From Roseomonas sp. (GTDB lineage Bacteria > Pseudomonadota > Alphaproteobacteria > Acetobacterales > Acetobacteraceae): a stretch of DNA of 64,000 nucleotides. The position numbers and the translations under genes are program-made. Of the stretch, positions 51,648-59,112 are shown piece by piece. Below the pieces are notes generated by a model. The model was given only the letters and a program-made list of their open reading frames with translations. It did no database searches and was not told where the DNA came from. Positions within the stretch are counted from its first letter, which is position 1. The number at the start of each line of letters is the position of its first letter. The stretch is from the NCBI GenBank assembly GCA_031180725.1, contig JAPSLO010000001.1, positions 62,001 to 126,000 on the forward strand. Direction: 5' to 3'.

Positions 51648-52895
51648 ATGGCCCAGCTCAGCGACGACTGCTTTGCCTTCGGGGGCAAGCTGCTGGCGGT
51701 GGAGGAAGCCGCCGCGCTGATCGAAAGCCGCGTGCCGGCGCTGGAGGCGCGCGAGGCCGTGCCGCTGCGCGCCGCGGTGGGCCGCGTGCTGGCCGCCGAT
51801 CTGCACGCGCCCATCGCGCTGCCGCCCTTCTTCAACTCTGCCGTGGATGGCTATGCCTTCCGCCATGCCGATCTGGCGCCCCAGGGCGAGACGCGGCTGG
51901 CAGTGGCCGGACGGCTGCAGGCGGGCGTGAAAGGCGGTGCGGTGGTGCCCAGCACCGCCATCCGCATCTTCACCGGCGCCCCGATGCCAGAGGGCGCCGA
52001 TACGGTGATGATGCAAGAGGATGCGCGGGAGGAAGCCGGCGTTGTCATCCTGCCCCCGGGCCTGAAGCGCGGCGCGAACTGCCGCCCGGCGGGGGAGGAT
52101 GTGGCGTTGGGCGCGGTGGCGCTCGCCCGTGGCCGGCGCCTGGGCCCGGCCGAGATCGGCCTGGCCGCCGCGCTGGGCTGCACCACGCTGGAGGTGACGC
52201 GCCCGGTGCGGGTCGGCGTCTTCTCCACCGGCGATGAACTGGCCGAGCCCGGCACTGCTTTGGGTGCGGCGCGAACCTATGATTCCAACCGCTTCACCTT
52301 GATGGCGCTGCTGGCCGGGCTACCGGCGGAGGCGGTCGACCTCGGCATTCTGCCGGATGATCGCGACGCCACGGCACGCGCCTTGGCCGAGGCGGCCGGA
52401 GCGCATGACCTGCTGCTGACCTCGGGCGGCGTCTCCACCGGAGAGGCCGATCATGTGAAGGCCGCCATCGAATCCGGCGGCCGCCTGGTGTTCTGGCGCC
52501 TGGCCGTGAAGCCGGGGCGGCCGGCGGCGATGGGTGTGATCGGCGGCACGCCGGTCGTGGGGCTGCCCGGCAACCCGGTGGCGGCGGTGGTGACCTTCCT
52601 GCACCTGGCGCGGCCGCTGGTGCTGCGGCTGGCCGGCGCGGCGGCCGAGCCCCTGCCGCGCTTTGCCGCGAGGGCCGACTTCGCCTATCGCAAGAAGGCG
52701 GGGCGGCGGGAATATGTTCGGGTGAAGCTGGTCTTCGAGGGCGCGCTGCCGACTGCCCGGAAGTATCCCCGGGAAGGCGCGGGGCTGCTGACCTCGCTGA
52801 CTGAATCCGACGCCTTCGCGGAACTGCCGGAGGAGATCACGCAGGTGGCGCCGGGCGACCAGGTGCGGGTGCTGCCCTTCCGCGCGGTGTTCTGA
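51648..52895 (+). CDS. moeA: Molybdopterin molybdenumtransferase MoeA
   Basis: A 415-residue enzyme that inserts molybdate into adenylated molybdopterin. Typical motifs are FFNSAVDGYAFRHADL near residue 63, IFTGAPMPEGADTVMMQED near 105, VGVFSTGDELAEPGTALG near 188, TSGGVSTGEADHVKAAIESG near 260 and VVGLPGNPVAAVVTFLHL near 303. It follows mobB by nine bases. The cofactor made here presumably feeds the formate dehydrogenase next door and the MOSC-linked enzymes elsewhere. Confidence 0.94.
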   Translation: MAQLSDDCFAFGGKLLAVEEAAALIESRVPALEAREAVPLRAAVGRVLAADLHAPIALPPFFNSAVDGYAFRHADLAPQGETRLAVAGRLQAGVKGGAVVPSTAIRIFTGAPMPEGADTVMMQEDAREEAGVVILPPGLKRGANCRPAGEDVALGAVALARGRRLGPAEIGLAAALGCTTLEVTRPVRVGVFSTGDELAEPGTALGAARTYDSNRFTLMALLAGLPAEAVDLGILPDDRDATARALAEAAGAHDLLLTSGGVSTGEADHVKAAIESGGRLVFWRLAVKPGRPAAMGVIGGTPVVGLPGNPVAAVVTFLHLARPLVLRLAGAAAEPLPRFAARADFAYRKKAGRREYVRVKLVFEGALPTARKYPREGAGLLTSLTESDAFAELPEEITQVAPGDQVRVLPFRAVF

Positions 52896-52918
52896 GCGCG
52901 CTCAGGCTGCCGGCAGCC
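52892..52918. terminator. Tandem palindromes at the moeA end
   Basis: CTGAGCGCGCTCAG (52892-52905, spanning the moeA stop) abuts GGCTGCCGGCAGCC (52905-52918); both are perfect 14-bp palindromes. They lie at a convergent gene junction, which suggests a termination or 3'-end role. Confidence 0.4.
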
Positions 52919-53022
52919 GGGCCGCGGCAAGGATTGCGCCAGATCCTCAGCCGCGAGGGCGGCGAGGGGCCGGCCGCGCGCATTCGTCGCACGGCCCTGG
53001 GGCCCTGCTGCCGGGCAGCGTG

Positions 53023-53148
53023 TCAGAGACGCACCCCCTCCGTCGTGAAACGCTGTTCCGCGCTGCGCTGCAGGCTGCCGTCCAGCACGGCATAGGCACC
53101 CAGGGCCACGATGACGGCGCAGATCGCGCCGATCAGGATGGATTTCAT
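53023..53148 (-). CDS. Small single-pass membrane protein (41 aa)
   Basis: The frame codes for MKSILIGAICAVIVALGAYA followed by VLDGSLQRSAEQRFTTEGVR and a last Leu. It has one hydrophobic helix (residues 3-22) and a short polar tail that would face the periplasm. A strong GGGAGG lies eight bases before the ATG, and the gene starts 41 bp after mobA on the same strand. Short membrane proteins like this recur near Moco and Fdh genes in alphaproteobacteria. Function unknown. Confidence 0.7.
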   Translation of the reverse strand: MKSILIGAICAVIVALGAYAVLDGSLQRSAEQRFTTEGVRL

Positions 53149-53189
53149 GGCGGCGACCTCCCGGAAAACTCGAACCGCACCATGCATAA

Positions 53190-53807
53190 TCATGCCCGGA
53201 GCGAGCGCAAGATGTGTTCGGCCTCGGACAGGTCTTCCGGCGCATTGGCATTGAAGAAGGGGTCGTAGGGTAGGGCGGCCCAATCCGCATCGGCGCAGCC
53301 GAAGCGGGCGGTCCAGCGGTCGATCTTGCGCTCGCCTGCCAGCAGCGCGGCGCGCAGTTCGGTACGGAGCGAAACGGGCCAGAGGCCGATGGGCGGGTGG
53401 GTCTGGCCGCCCGAGCGGGCGCAGGCCATGGGCACGCCGGCTGCCTCGCGCGCCTGATGGAGCCGCGCCACCAGATCCAGCGGGATAAAGGGCGCGTCGC
53501 CGGTGACGGAGACCACCCAGGGCAGATCGGGATGCGCTTCCGCCGCATGGTCCAGCGCGGCCAGTACGCCGGCGAGCGGCCCGGGATGGTCCGGCAGGCC
53601 GTCGGGGATCACGGGCAGGCCGAAGGTGGCGAAGCGGGCGGGATCGCCATTGGCGTTCAGCACCACCGCTGGCACCTGTGGGCGCAGCCTTTCCAGCAGC
53701 AACTCCAGCAGGCTGCGGCCGCCCACCTGGCGCAGCGGCTTGTCGCCGCCGCCCATGCGCCGCGCCAGCCCACCGGCCAGCACCACGGCGAGCGTGTCAG
53801 CCCTCAT
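53190..53807 (-). CDS. mobA: Molybdenum cofactor guanylyltransferase MobA
   Basis: A 205-residue nucleotidyltransferase that joins GMP to molybdopterin to form MGD. The signature [20 protein letters not shown] is near residue 8, with [20 protein letters not shown] near 98 for metal binding and [20 protein letters not shown] at the end. ATG 53807 has AGGAAG nine bases upstream; ATG 53813 is an alternative. It overlaps the end of fdhD, so the two are expressed together. Confidence 0.93.
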   Translation of the reverse strand: MRADTLAVVLAGGLARRMGGGDKPLRQVGGRSLLELLLERLRPQVPAVVLNANGDPARFATFGLPVIPDGLPDHPGPLAGVLAALDHAAEAHPDLPWVVSVTGDAPFIPLDLVARLHQAREAAGVPMACARSGGQTHPPIGLWPVSLRTELRAALLAGERKIDRWTARFGCADADWAALPYDPFFNANAPEDLSEAEHILRSLRA

Positions 53808-54705
53808 CGGCATTCGCTTCCTGCCCTTGGGCCTCGGCGCTGTTCTTGCGCCAGTGCTTCGCGCTTTCCTCCGGCACGTAGTTCAGGTCGGCATCGAAGA
53901 CGATGCGGCTTTCCCCGGCGAGCGCAATGAAGCGCTTGCCCTTGCAGCGGCCGATCAGGGTCAGGTTCGCCTCCCGCGCCAGTTCCACGCCCCAGGCGGT
54001 GAAGCCCGATCGCGAGACCAGGATCGGGATGCCCATGCGCACGGTCTTGATGACCATCTCCGAGGTGAGGCGGCCGGTGGTGTAGAAGATCTTGTCCTCC
54101 GGCCCTTCGCCTTCGCGGAACATCCAGCCGGCGATCTTGTCCACCGCGTTGTGGCGGCCGACATCCTCCATGTAGACGATGGGCTGGTCTTCCCGGCACA
54201 GCGCGCAGCCATGGATGGCGCCGGCTTCCAGATAGAGGCTGGGCAGCGTGTTGATCCGGTGCAGCAGGCGATAGAGCCAGGAGGTGCGCAGCACCGCCGT
54301 CGCCGGCAGCCGGACGGAGGCGAAATCCTCCATCAGGTCGCCGAAGGCGGTGCCCTGGGCGCAGCCGCTGGTCAGCGTCTTCTTCTTCAGCTTCTGCTCG
54401 AAATTGGTCTGGCGCTCGGTGCGCACCACCACCACGCCCAGATCCTCGTCGTAGTCCACGACGGTCACGCGGTCGTCGCGCTTCAGCATGCCCTGGTTCA
54501 GCAGATAGCCGATCGCCAGGTCCTCCGGCCGGTCCAGGATCGTCATCATGGTCACGATCTCCTGGCCGTTCAGGTAGAGCGTCAGCGGGCGCTCCACCGT
54601 CACCGCGGTCTCGACACGGGCACCGGTATGGTCCAGCCCCGCCACGCGGCGCGTCAGCCTGGGATCGGTAGGGTCCGGCCGGACCCGCAGCATCGCGTCA
54701 TCCAT
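53797..54705 (-). CDS. fdhD: Formate dehydrogenase sulfurtransferase FdhD
   Basis: A 302-residue protein that passes sulfur from a cysteine desulfurase to the Mo centre of formate dehydrogenase. Family features are [20 protein letters not shown] near residue 37, [14 protein letters not shown] near 112, [11 protein letters not shown] with the Cys pair, [20 protein letters not shown] and [23 protein letters not shown] 54705 is the first methionine of the conserved region; the open frame continues into the antisense of the divergent SDR. It is cotranscribed with mobA. Confidence 0.95.
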   Translation of the reverse strand: MDDAMLRVRPDPTDPRLTRRVAGLDHTGARVETAVTVERPLTLYLNGQEIVTMMTILDRPEDLAIGYLLNQGMLKRDDRVTVVDYDEDLGVVVVRTERQTNFEQKLKKKTLTSGCAQGTAFGDLMEDFASVRLPATAVLRTSWLYRLLHRINTLPSLYLEAGAIHGCALCREDQPIVYMEDVGRHNAVDKIAGWMFREGEGPEDKIFYTTGRLTSEMVIKTVRMGIPILVSRSGFTAWGVELAREANLTLIGRCKGKRFIALAGESRIVFDADLNYVPEESAKHWRKNSAEAQGQEANADEG

Positions 54706-54819
54706 GCGCAAGAGGGTGGGGCGGCGGGGGCGTGCGGACAAGCCGGCAGACTGCCCCGGTTGACGCCGCTTCCCCGCCCCCCGCAAGGTCGCCCACCGCA
54801 AGCTACGGGAGGGGAGTCC

Positions 54820-55566
54820 ATGGCCGGACGCTTGGCCGGACGCCGCGCGCTGGTGACCGCGGCGGCACAGGGGATCGGGCGAGCCACCGCGCTCGCCTTC
54901 GCCGCGGAGGGCGCGGAGGTGCTGGCCACGGACCGCGACATGGAAAAGCTGGCCGGGCTGGAAGGGCAGGGCATCCGCATCGCCCGCCTGGATGTGCTGG
55001 ACCCGGCTCAGATCCAGGCCGTGGCCGGGCCCTTCCCGGCGGATATCCTGTTCAACTGCGCCGGCATCGTGCACCAGAACACCATCCTCACCGCCACGGA
55101 CGCGGAGTGGGACCTGGGATTCGACCTGAATGTCCGCTCCATGTGGCGGATGATCCGGGCGGTGCTGCCGGGCATGCTGGAACGCGGGCAGGGCACGATC
55201 GTGAACATGTCCTCCGGCTGCTCCTCGGTGAAGGGCGCGCCGAACCGCTTCGTCTATGGTACGACCAAGGCCGCCGTGCTGGGCCTGACCAAATCCGTCG
55301 CCACCGAGTATGTGCGCCAAGGCATCCGCTGCAACGCGATCTGCCCCGGCACGGTGGACACGCCGAGCCTGGGCGAGAGGATCGCCGCCAATGCGGCAGA
55401 GGCGGGCGGGCTGGAGGCGGCCCGCGCCGCCTTCGTGGCCCGCCAGGCCATGGGCCGCTTGGCGACGGCGGAGGAGATCGCCGCGCTGGCCGTCTATCTC
55501 GCCGCCGAGGAAAGTGCCTTCGTGACTGGCCAGGCCATCGTCATCGATGGCGGATGGACCCTCTGA
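54820..55566 (+). CDS. SDR-family sugar-acid dehydrogenase
   Basis: A 248-residue classical short-chain dehydrogenase with NAD-binding VTAAAQGIGRATALAFAAEG (about residues 11-30), NMSSGCSSVKGAPN and the active-site YGTTKAAVLGLTKSVATEYV (Tyr and Lys present). The sequence resembles 2-keto-3-deoxy-L-fuconate dehydrogenase and BDH2-type enzymes. The next gene is an FAH-family hydrolase, the same order as in non-phosphorylating L-fucose or L-rhamnose pathways. GGAGGGGAG precedes the ATG at 54820. It is divergent from fdhD. Confidence 0.85.
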   Translation: MAGRLAGRRALVTAAAQGIGRATALAFAAEGAEVLATDRDMEKLAGLEGQGIRIARLDVLDPAQIQAVAGPFPADILFNCAGIVHQNTILTATDAEWDLGFDLNVRSMWRMIRAVLPGMLERGQGTIVNMSSGCSSVKGAPNRFVYGTTKAAVLGLTKSVATEYVRQGIRCNAICPGTVDTPSLGERIAANAAEAGGLEAARAAFVARQAMGRLATAEEIAALAVYLAAEESAFVTGQAIVIDGGWTL

Positions 55567-55591
55567 CTGATACGAACCGGGAATACGAATC

Positions 55592-56437
55592 ATGAAGCTG
55601 CTGCGTTACGGCCCCGCCGGCCAGGAAAAGCCCGGAATGCTGGATGCCTCCGGCACCATCCGCGACCTGTCGGGCGTGATCGACGACCTGAAGGGCGCGG
55701 CGCTGTCGCCGGCCGGGCTGGCGAAGCTGGCGGCGCTGGATCCCGCGGCGCTGCCCGCGGTGCCGGCCGATGTCCGGCTGGGGCCGCCGGTGACGGGGCT
55801 GACCAACTTCGTTTGCATCGGGCTGAACTATGCCGACCACGCCGCCGAGACCGGCGCGGCCATCCCGAAGGAGCCGATCGTCTTCCTGAAGTCGCTTGGC
55901 GCGCTCTGCGGCCCCAATGACGACGTCATCATCCCGGAAGGCAGCGTGAAGACCGACTGGGAAGTGGAACTCGCCGTCATCATTGGCACCAAGGCGAAGA
56001 ACGTGCCGGAGGAGCAGGCGATGGACCATGTCGCCGGCTATGCCGTCTGCAACGACGTCTCGGAACGCGAGTGGCAGATCGAGCGCGGCGGCACCTGGGA
56101 CAAGGGCAAGGGCTGCGACACCTTCGGCCCGCTGGGCCCCTGGCTGGTGACGAAGGACGAGATCGCCGACCCGCAGGACCTGCCGATGTGGTTGGAACTG
56201 GACGGCAAGCGCATGCAGGACGGCTCCACGCGCACCATGATCTTCGGCGTGCGGCACCTGGTGAGCTACGTCTCGCGCTTCATCACGCTGCATCCGGGCG
56301 ATGTGATTTCCACTGGCACGCCGCCGGGCGTGGGGCTGGGGCAGAAGCCGCCCTTCTTCTTGAAGCCCGGGCAGCAGATGCGACTTTCAATCCAGGGCCT
56401 GGGCGAGCAGGTCCAGCGCACCGTCGCCGCGGGTTAA
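55592..56437 (+). CDS. Fumarylacetoacetate hydrolase family protein (2,4-diketo-3-deoxy-fuconate hydrolase-like)
   Basis: A 281-residue FAH-family hydrolase that cleaves a C-C bond in a diketo acid. The metal site is TNFVCIGLNYADHAAETGA near residue 69, TDWEVELAVIIG near 122 and the late ISTGTPPGVGLG. The closest relatives by eye are 2,4-diketo-3-deoxy-L-fuconate hydrolase or ureidoglycolate lyase types. It follows the SDR by 25 bp, so the pair would oxidise and cleave a 2-keto-3-deoxy sugar acid. The exact sugar is not known. Confidence 0.85.
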   Translation: MKLLRYGPAGQEKPGMLDASGTIRDLSGVIDDLKGAALSPAGLAKLAALDPAALPAVPADVRLGPPVTGLTNFVCIGLNYADHAAETGAAIPKEPIVFLKSLGALCGPNDDVIIPEGSVKTDWEVELAVIIGTKAKNVPEEQAMDHVAGYAVCNDVSEREWQIERGGTWDKGKGCDTFGPLGPWLVTKDEIADPQDLPMWLELDGKRMQDGSTRTMIFGVRHLVSYVSRFITLHPGDVISTGTPPGVGLGQKPPFFLKPGQQMRLSIQGLGEQVQRTVAAG

Positions 56438-56461
56438 GCGGTTCCGGGACGAGGCTCAACG

Positions 56462-56668
56462 ATGGGAGCCTGGGTGGCGCTGGTGCTGGCGGTGTCGGGC
56501 GGGACCACGGTGCTGGAGACCCGCTATTTCGACAGTTCGGCGGAATGCGACGCTTGGGCGCGGCGGGTCAGCACCCCTGCCGCCGCTGTCCGCGCCGAAG
56601 CAGGCCACCAGGTGGCGGCCTGCTTTCATGTGCGGGAACTGATCGGACGGCTGGCGCTGGGGCGGTGA
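56462..56668 (+). CDS. Small hypothetical protein, likely exported
   Basis: A 68-residue protein with a weak hydrophobic start (MGAWVALVLAVSGGTTVLET), then RYFDSSAECDAWARRVSTPA and a second Cys in VAACFHVREL. The two cysteines suggest a periplasmic disulfide. It begins 24 bp after the FAH gene and may share its transcript. No family was recognised; the next gene is convergent only 2 bp away. Confidence 0.5.
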   Translation: MGAWVALVLAVSGGTTVLETRYFDSSAECDAWARRVSTPAAAVRAEAGHQVAACFHVRELIGRLALGR

Positions 56669-56670
56669 GT

Positions 56671-57492
56671 TTAAGCTCGGTGTACTCCTGTGACAAAGAT
56701 GCGTTTTAAGGATCCCTGACGACTTCTTAACGGGAACCCCGTAACGCGAAGGCGGCCGGCACGGCCGTTGGCGTATTCATTTAAGCTCCACGCGAGCAGG
56801 ACTTTTTCGCGATCTGTCAGCGTGCTGTTTCTATCTTCATTGAATGCTACTGTGCGTTCTTCGTCATCGAGCCAAAATCTTCCGTTGTTTGTATTCGCGT
56901 TTAGTGAAGCAACATTCCCTTCAAAATTCTCTGTTCTGACCCCTCGTTCATTTGTTTTCGCATAATCATAAGTGGTTCGATTGAAATCACCGAAATGGTT
57001 GTTGCCGCCATATATCTTGAAAATTTGGATGTTTTTGGCGTCTAACGGGCGATGGATCCGAACTACATCCTCATCGATGGCGTCGCCAAGGCTGTCGATA
57101 TCTCCGGGCTTATCAGAAAGTGCGCTTCTAAGCTTGTCATTTCTTACCTCTTCCCGCTGCCCTGTGGCGCGGCGGTAGAGATATTTTAGCAGGTCATAGG
57201 CGAAATTGCCTGCAATACCAGAGCCTATGACTCCAAGAAGATCGTTGGCACTTACCGTCAGTCCTACGACAGGAATGAGGAATTCAAAGCTGCCAGATCG
57301 TGGGGGCTCAACTTTAACGGAGAAATTCGATGCGGCCGGGGCCTGCTTAATGACCCGCTCGTTGACCACATAATTCGTAACTATGGTGACGCTGCGGGCG
57401 ATGCCATATAGCGCCTGCGATGCATCGTAGGCACTAATTGCCTTTGACCCGTCGTCGGGCAGGTATCTGAAGCGGAAGACAAGCTCACTCAT
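56671..57492 (-). CDS. A+T-rich orphan protein with central membrane-like segment
   Basis: A 273-residue protein not recognised with certainty. It has an N-terminal alpha/beta region (ISAYDASQALYGIARSVTIV, then NYVVNERVIKQAPAASNFSV), then a hydrophobic stretch LIPVVGLTVSANDLLGVIGS and GIAGNFAYDLLKYLY that could enter a membrane, and a C-terminal half ending LRVTGFPLRSRQGSLKRIFV. Base use is far more A+T-rich than any neighbour, so the gene looks transferred. It lies between the sugar-acid genes, with A+T-rich promoter-like DNA just upstream. Defence or toxin roles are possible but unproven. Confidence 0.7.
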   Translation of the reverse strand: MSELVFRFRYLPDDGSKAISAYDASQALYGIARSVTIVTNYVVNERVIKQAPAASNFSVKVEPPRSGSFEFLIPVVGLTVSANDLLGVIGSGIAGNFAYDLLKYLYRRATGQREEVRNDKLRSALSDKPGDIDSLGDAIDEDVVRIHRPLDAKNIQIFKIYGGNNHFGDFNRTTYDYAKTNERGVRTENFEGNVASLNANTNNGRFWLDDEERTVAFNEDRNSTLTDREKVLLAWSLNEYANGRAGRLRVTGFPLRSRQGSLKRIFVTGVHRA

Positions 57493-57531
57493 ATTTTATT
57501 TTAGAACCGGAAATGTCCGGCTGGTCAATAA

Positions 57532-59067
57532 TCACATCGTCGCGCCCAGCACCCAGGGTGCGAATTCGCTGCTGCCGAAATCGTAGCTCTCGCTTTTCGT
57601 GCGCTCGCCGCTGGCCACCCGCAGCATCAGCTCGAAGATGCGCCGGCCGCATTCGGCGACGCTCTCCTCGCCGGTCAGGATGGTGCCGCAGTTCACGTCC
57701 ATGTCCTCGCACATCCGCTCGTACATGGCGTTGTTGGTGGCCAGCTTGATGGACGGCGCGGGCTTCATGCCGAAGACGCTGCCGCGGCCAGTGGTGAAGC
57801 ACACCAGATTGGCACCGCCCGCCACCTGGCCCGTCGCCGCCACCGGGTCGTAACCGGGCGTGTCCATGAAGACGAAGCCCTTGGCCGTCACCGGCTCGGC
57901 GTAGTTGTACACCGCCGTCAGATTGGTGGTGCCGGCCTTGGCCATGGCGCCGAGCGACTTCTCCAGGATCGTCGTCAACCCGCCCGCCTTGTTGCCGGGC
58001 GAGGGATTGGCGTTCATCTCCGCGCCCTCGCGCTGCGTGTACTCCTCCCACCAGCGCATCAGGCTGACCAGCTTCTCGCCCACTTCGCGGCTCGTGGCGC
58101 GGCGGGTGAGCAGGTGCTCAGCGCCATAGGTCTCCGGTGTCTCGCTGAGGATCACCGTGCCGCCATGGCGCACCACCAGGTCGGATGCCGCGCCTAGCGC
58201 CGGGTTGGCGGTAATGCCCGAATAGCCATCCGATCCGCCGCATTGCAGCGCAATGATCAGCTCGGAAGCGGGGACGGGCTCGCGCCGCACCTGATTGGAT
58301 TCCGCCAGCACCTCCTTCACGAACGCGATGCCGGCTTCCACCGTCTTTCGCGTGCCGCCCATCTCCTGGATGTCCATGTTGCGCAGCCGCCCGGCCAGGC
58401 GCTGTTCCTCCAGCATGGGCCCGAGCTGGTTCACCTCGCAGCCCAGCCCGATGGCGATGACATGGCTGAAATTCACATGCCGCGCGAAGCCGGCCAGCGT
58501 GCGGCGCAACAGGCGCAGCGGCTCGCCCATCGTCATGCCGCAGCCGGTCTTGTGGGTCAGCGCCACGACGCCGTCCACATTCGGGTAGTCCGCCAGCGGA
58601 TCCACGCCCGTGATCGGGTTGCGCTTGAAGGCATCCGCGATCAGGTCCGCGACATGGGCCGAGCAGTTCACGCTGGTGACGATGCCGATGTAGTTGCGCG
58701 TCGCCACGCGGCCATCGGCGCGGCGGATGCCCTGGAAGCTGGCGGGCGGGGTGATCATCTGGGTGGGCTTCGCATCCACGCCCCAGGCGTAGTCCTTGCT
58801 GAAATCGCCCATGGCGCAGTTATGGGTATGCACCCAATCGCCTGGCGCGATGGGCTGGGTGGCGAAGCCGATGATCTGGCCGTAGCGGCGGACCGGCTCG
58901 CCCACCTCATGGGGCCGTACCGCCACCTTGTGCCCAGGCGGGATGCGTTGCGCACCCACCGCCACGCCTTCCGCCACCGGCGTGCCCGGGGGCAGGGCGA
59001 TGCGGGCGATCAGCACACCATCCTCCGGCGACAGGCGGATCACGGGGGGCAGCGTGCGGGCATCCAT
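57532..59067 (-). CDS. UxaA-family altronate/galactarate dehydratase-like hydrolase
   Basis: A 511-residue UxaA/GarD-type Fe-dependent dehydratase. The N-terminal SAF domain (GDWVHTHNCAMGDFSKDYAW near residue 86) and the core ALTHKTGCGMTMGEPLRLLR, IIALQCGGSDGYSGITANPA and NGTILTGE-like MDVNCGTILTGEESVAECG fit. It dehydrates a hexaric or aldonic acid to a 2-keto-3-deoxy acid. With the SDR and FAH enzyme on the other side of the orphan gene it may form one pathway. ATG 59067 is preceded by GGGAAGGAACG. Confidence 0.88.
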   Translation of the reverse strand: MDARTLPPVIRLSPEDGVLIARIALPPGTPVAEGVAVGAQRIPPGHKVAVRPHEVGEPVRRYGQIIGFATQPIAPGDWVHTHNCAMGDFSKDYAWGVDAKPTQMITPPASFQGIRRADGRVATRNYIGIVTSVNCSAHVADLIADAFKRNPITGVDPLADYPNVDGVVALTHKTGCGMTMGEPLRLLRRTLAGFARHVNFSHVIAIGLGCEVNQLGPMLEEQRLAGRLRNMDIQEMGGTRKTVEAGIAFVKEVLAESNQVRREPVPASELIIALQCGGSDGYSGITANPALGAASDLVVRHGGTVILSETPETYGAEHLLTRRATSREVGEKLVSLMRWWEEYTQREGAEMNANPSPGNKAGGLTTILEKSLGAMAKAGTTNLTAVYNYAEPVTAKGFVFMDTPGYDPVAATGQVAGGANLVCFTTGRGSVFGMKPAPSIKLATNNAMYERMCEDMDVNCGTILTGEESVAECGRRIFELMLRVASGERTKSESYDFGSSEFAPWVLGATM

Positions 59068-59112
59068 GGGTACGTTCCTTCCCTGGGATTTCTGCCACTC
59101 TAGGCCAGGCTG

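Noticed and set aside
53503-55566. 687-residue frame ending in the SDR gene
   Set aside because: The first two thirds are antisense to mobA and fdhD; the SDR starts at 54820.
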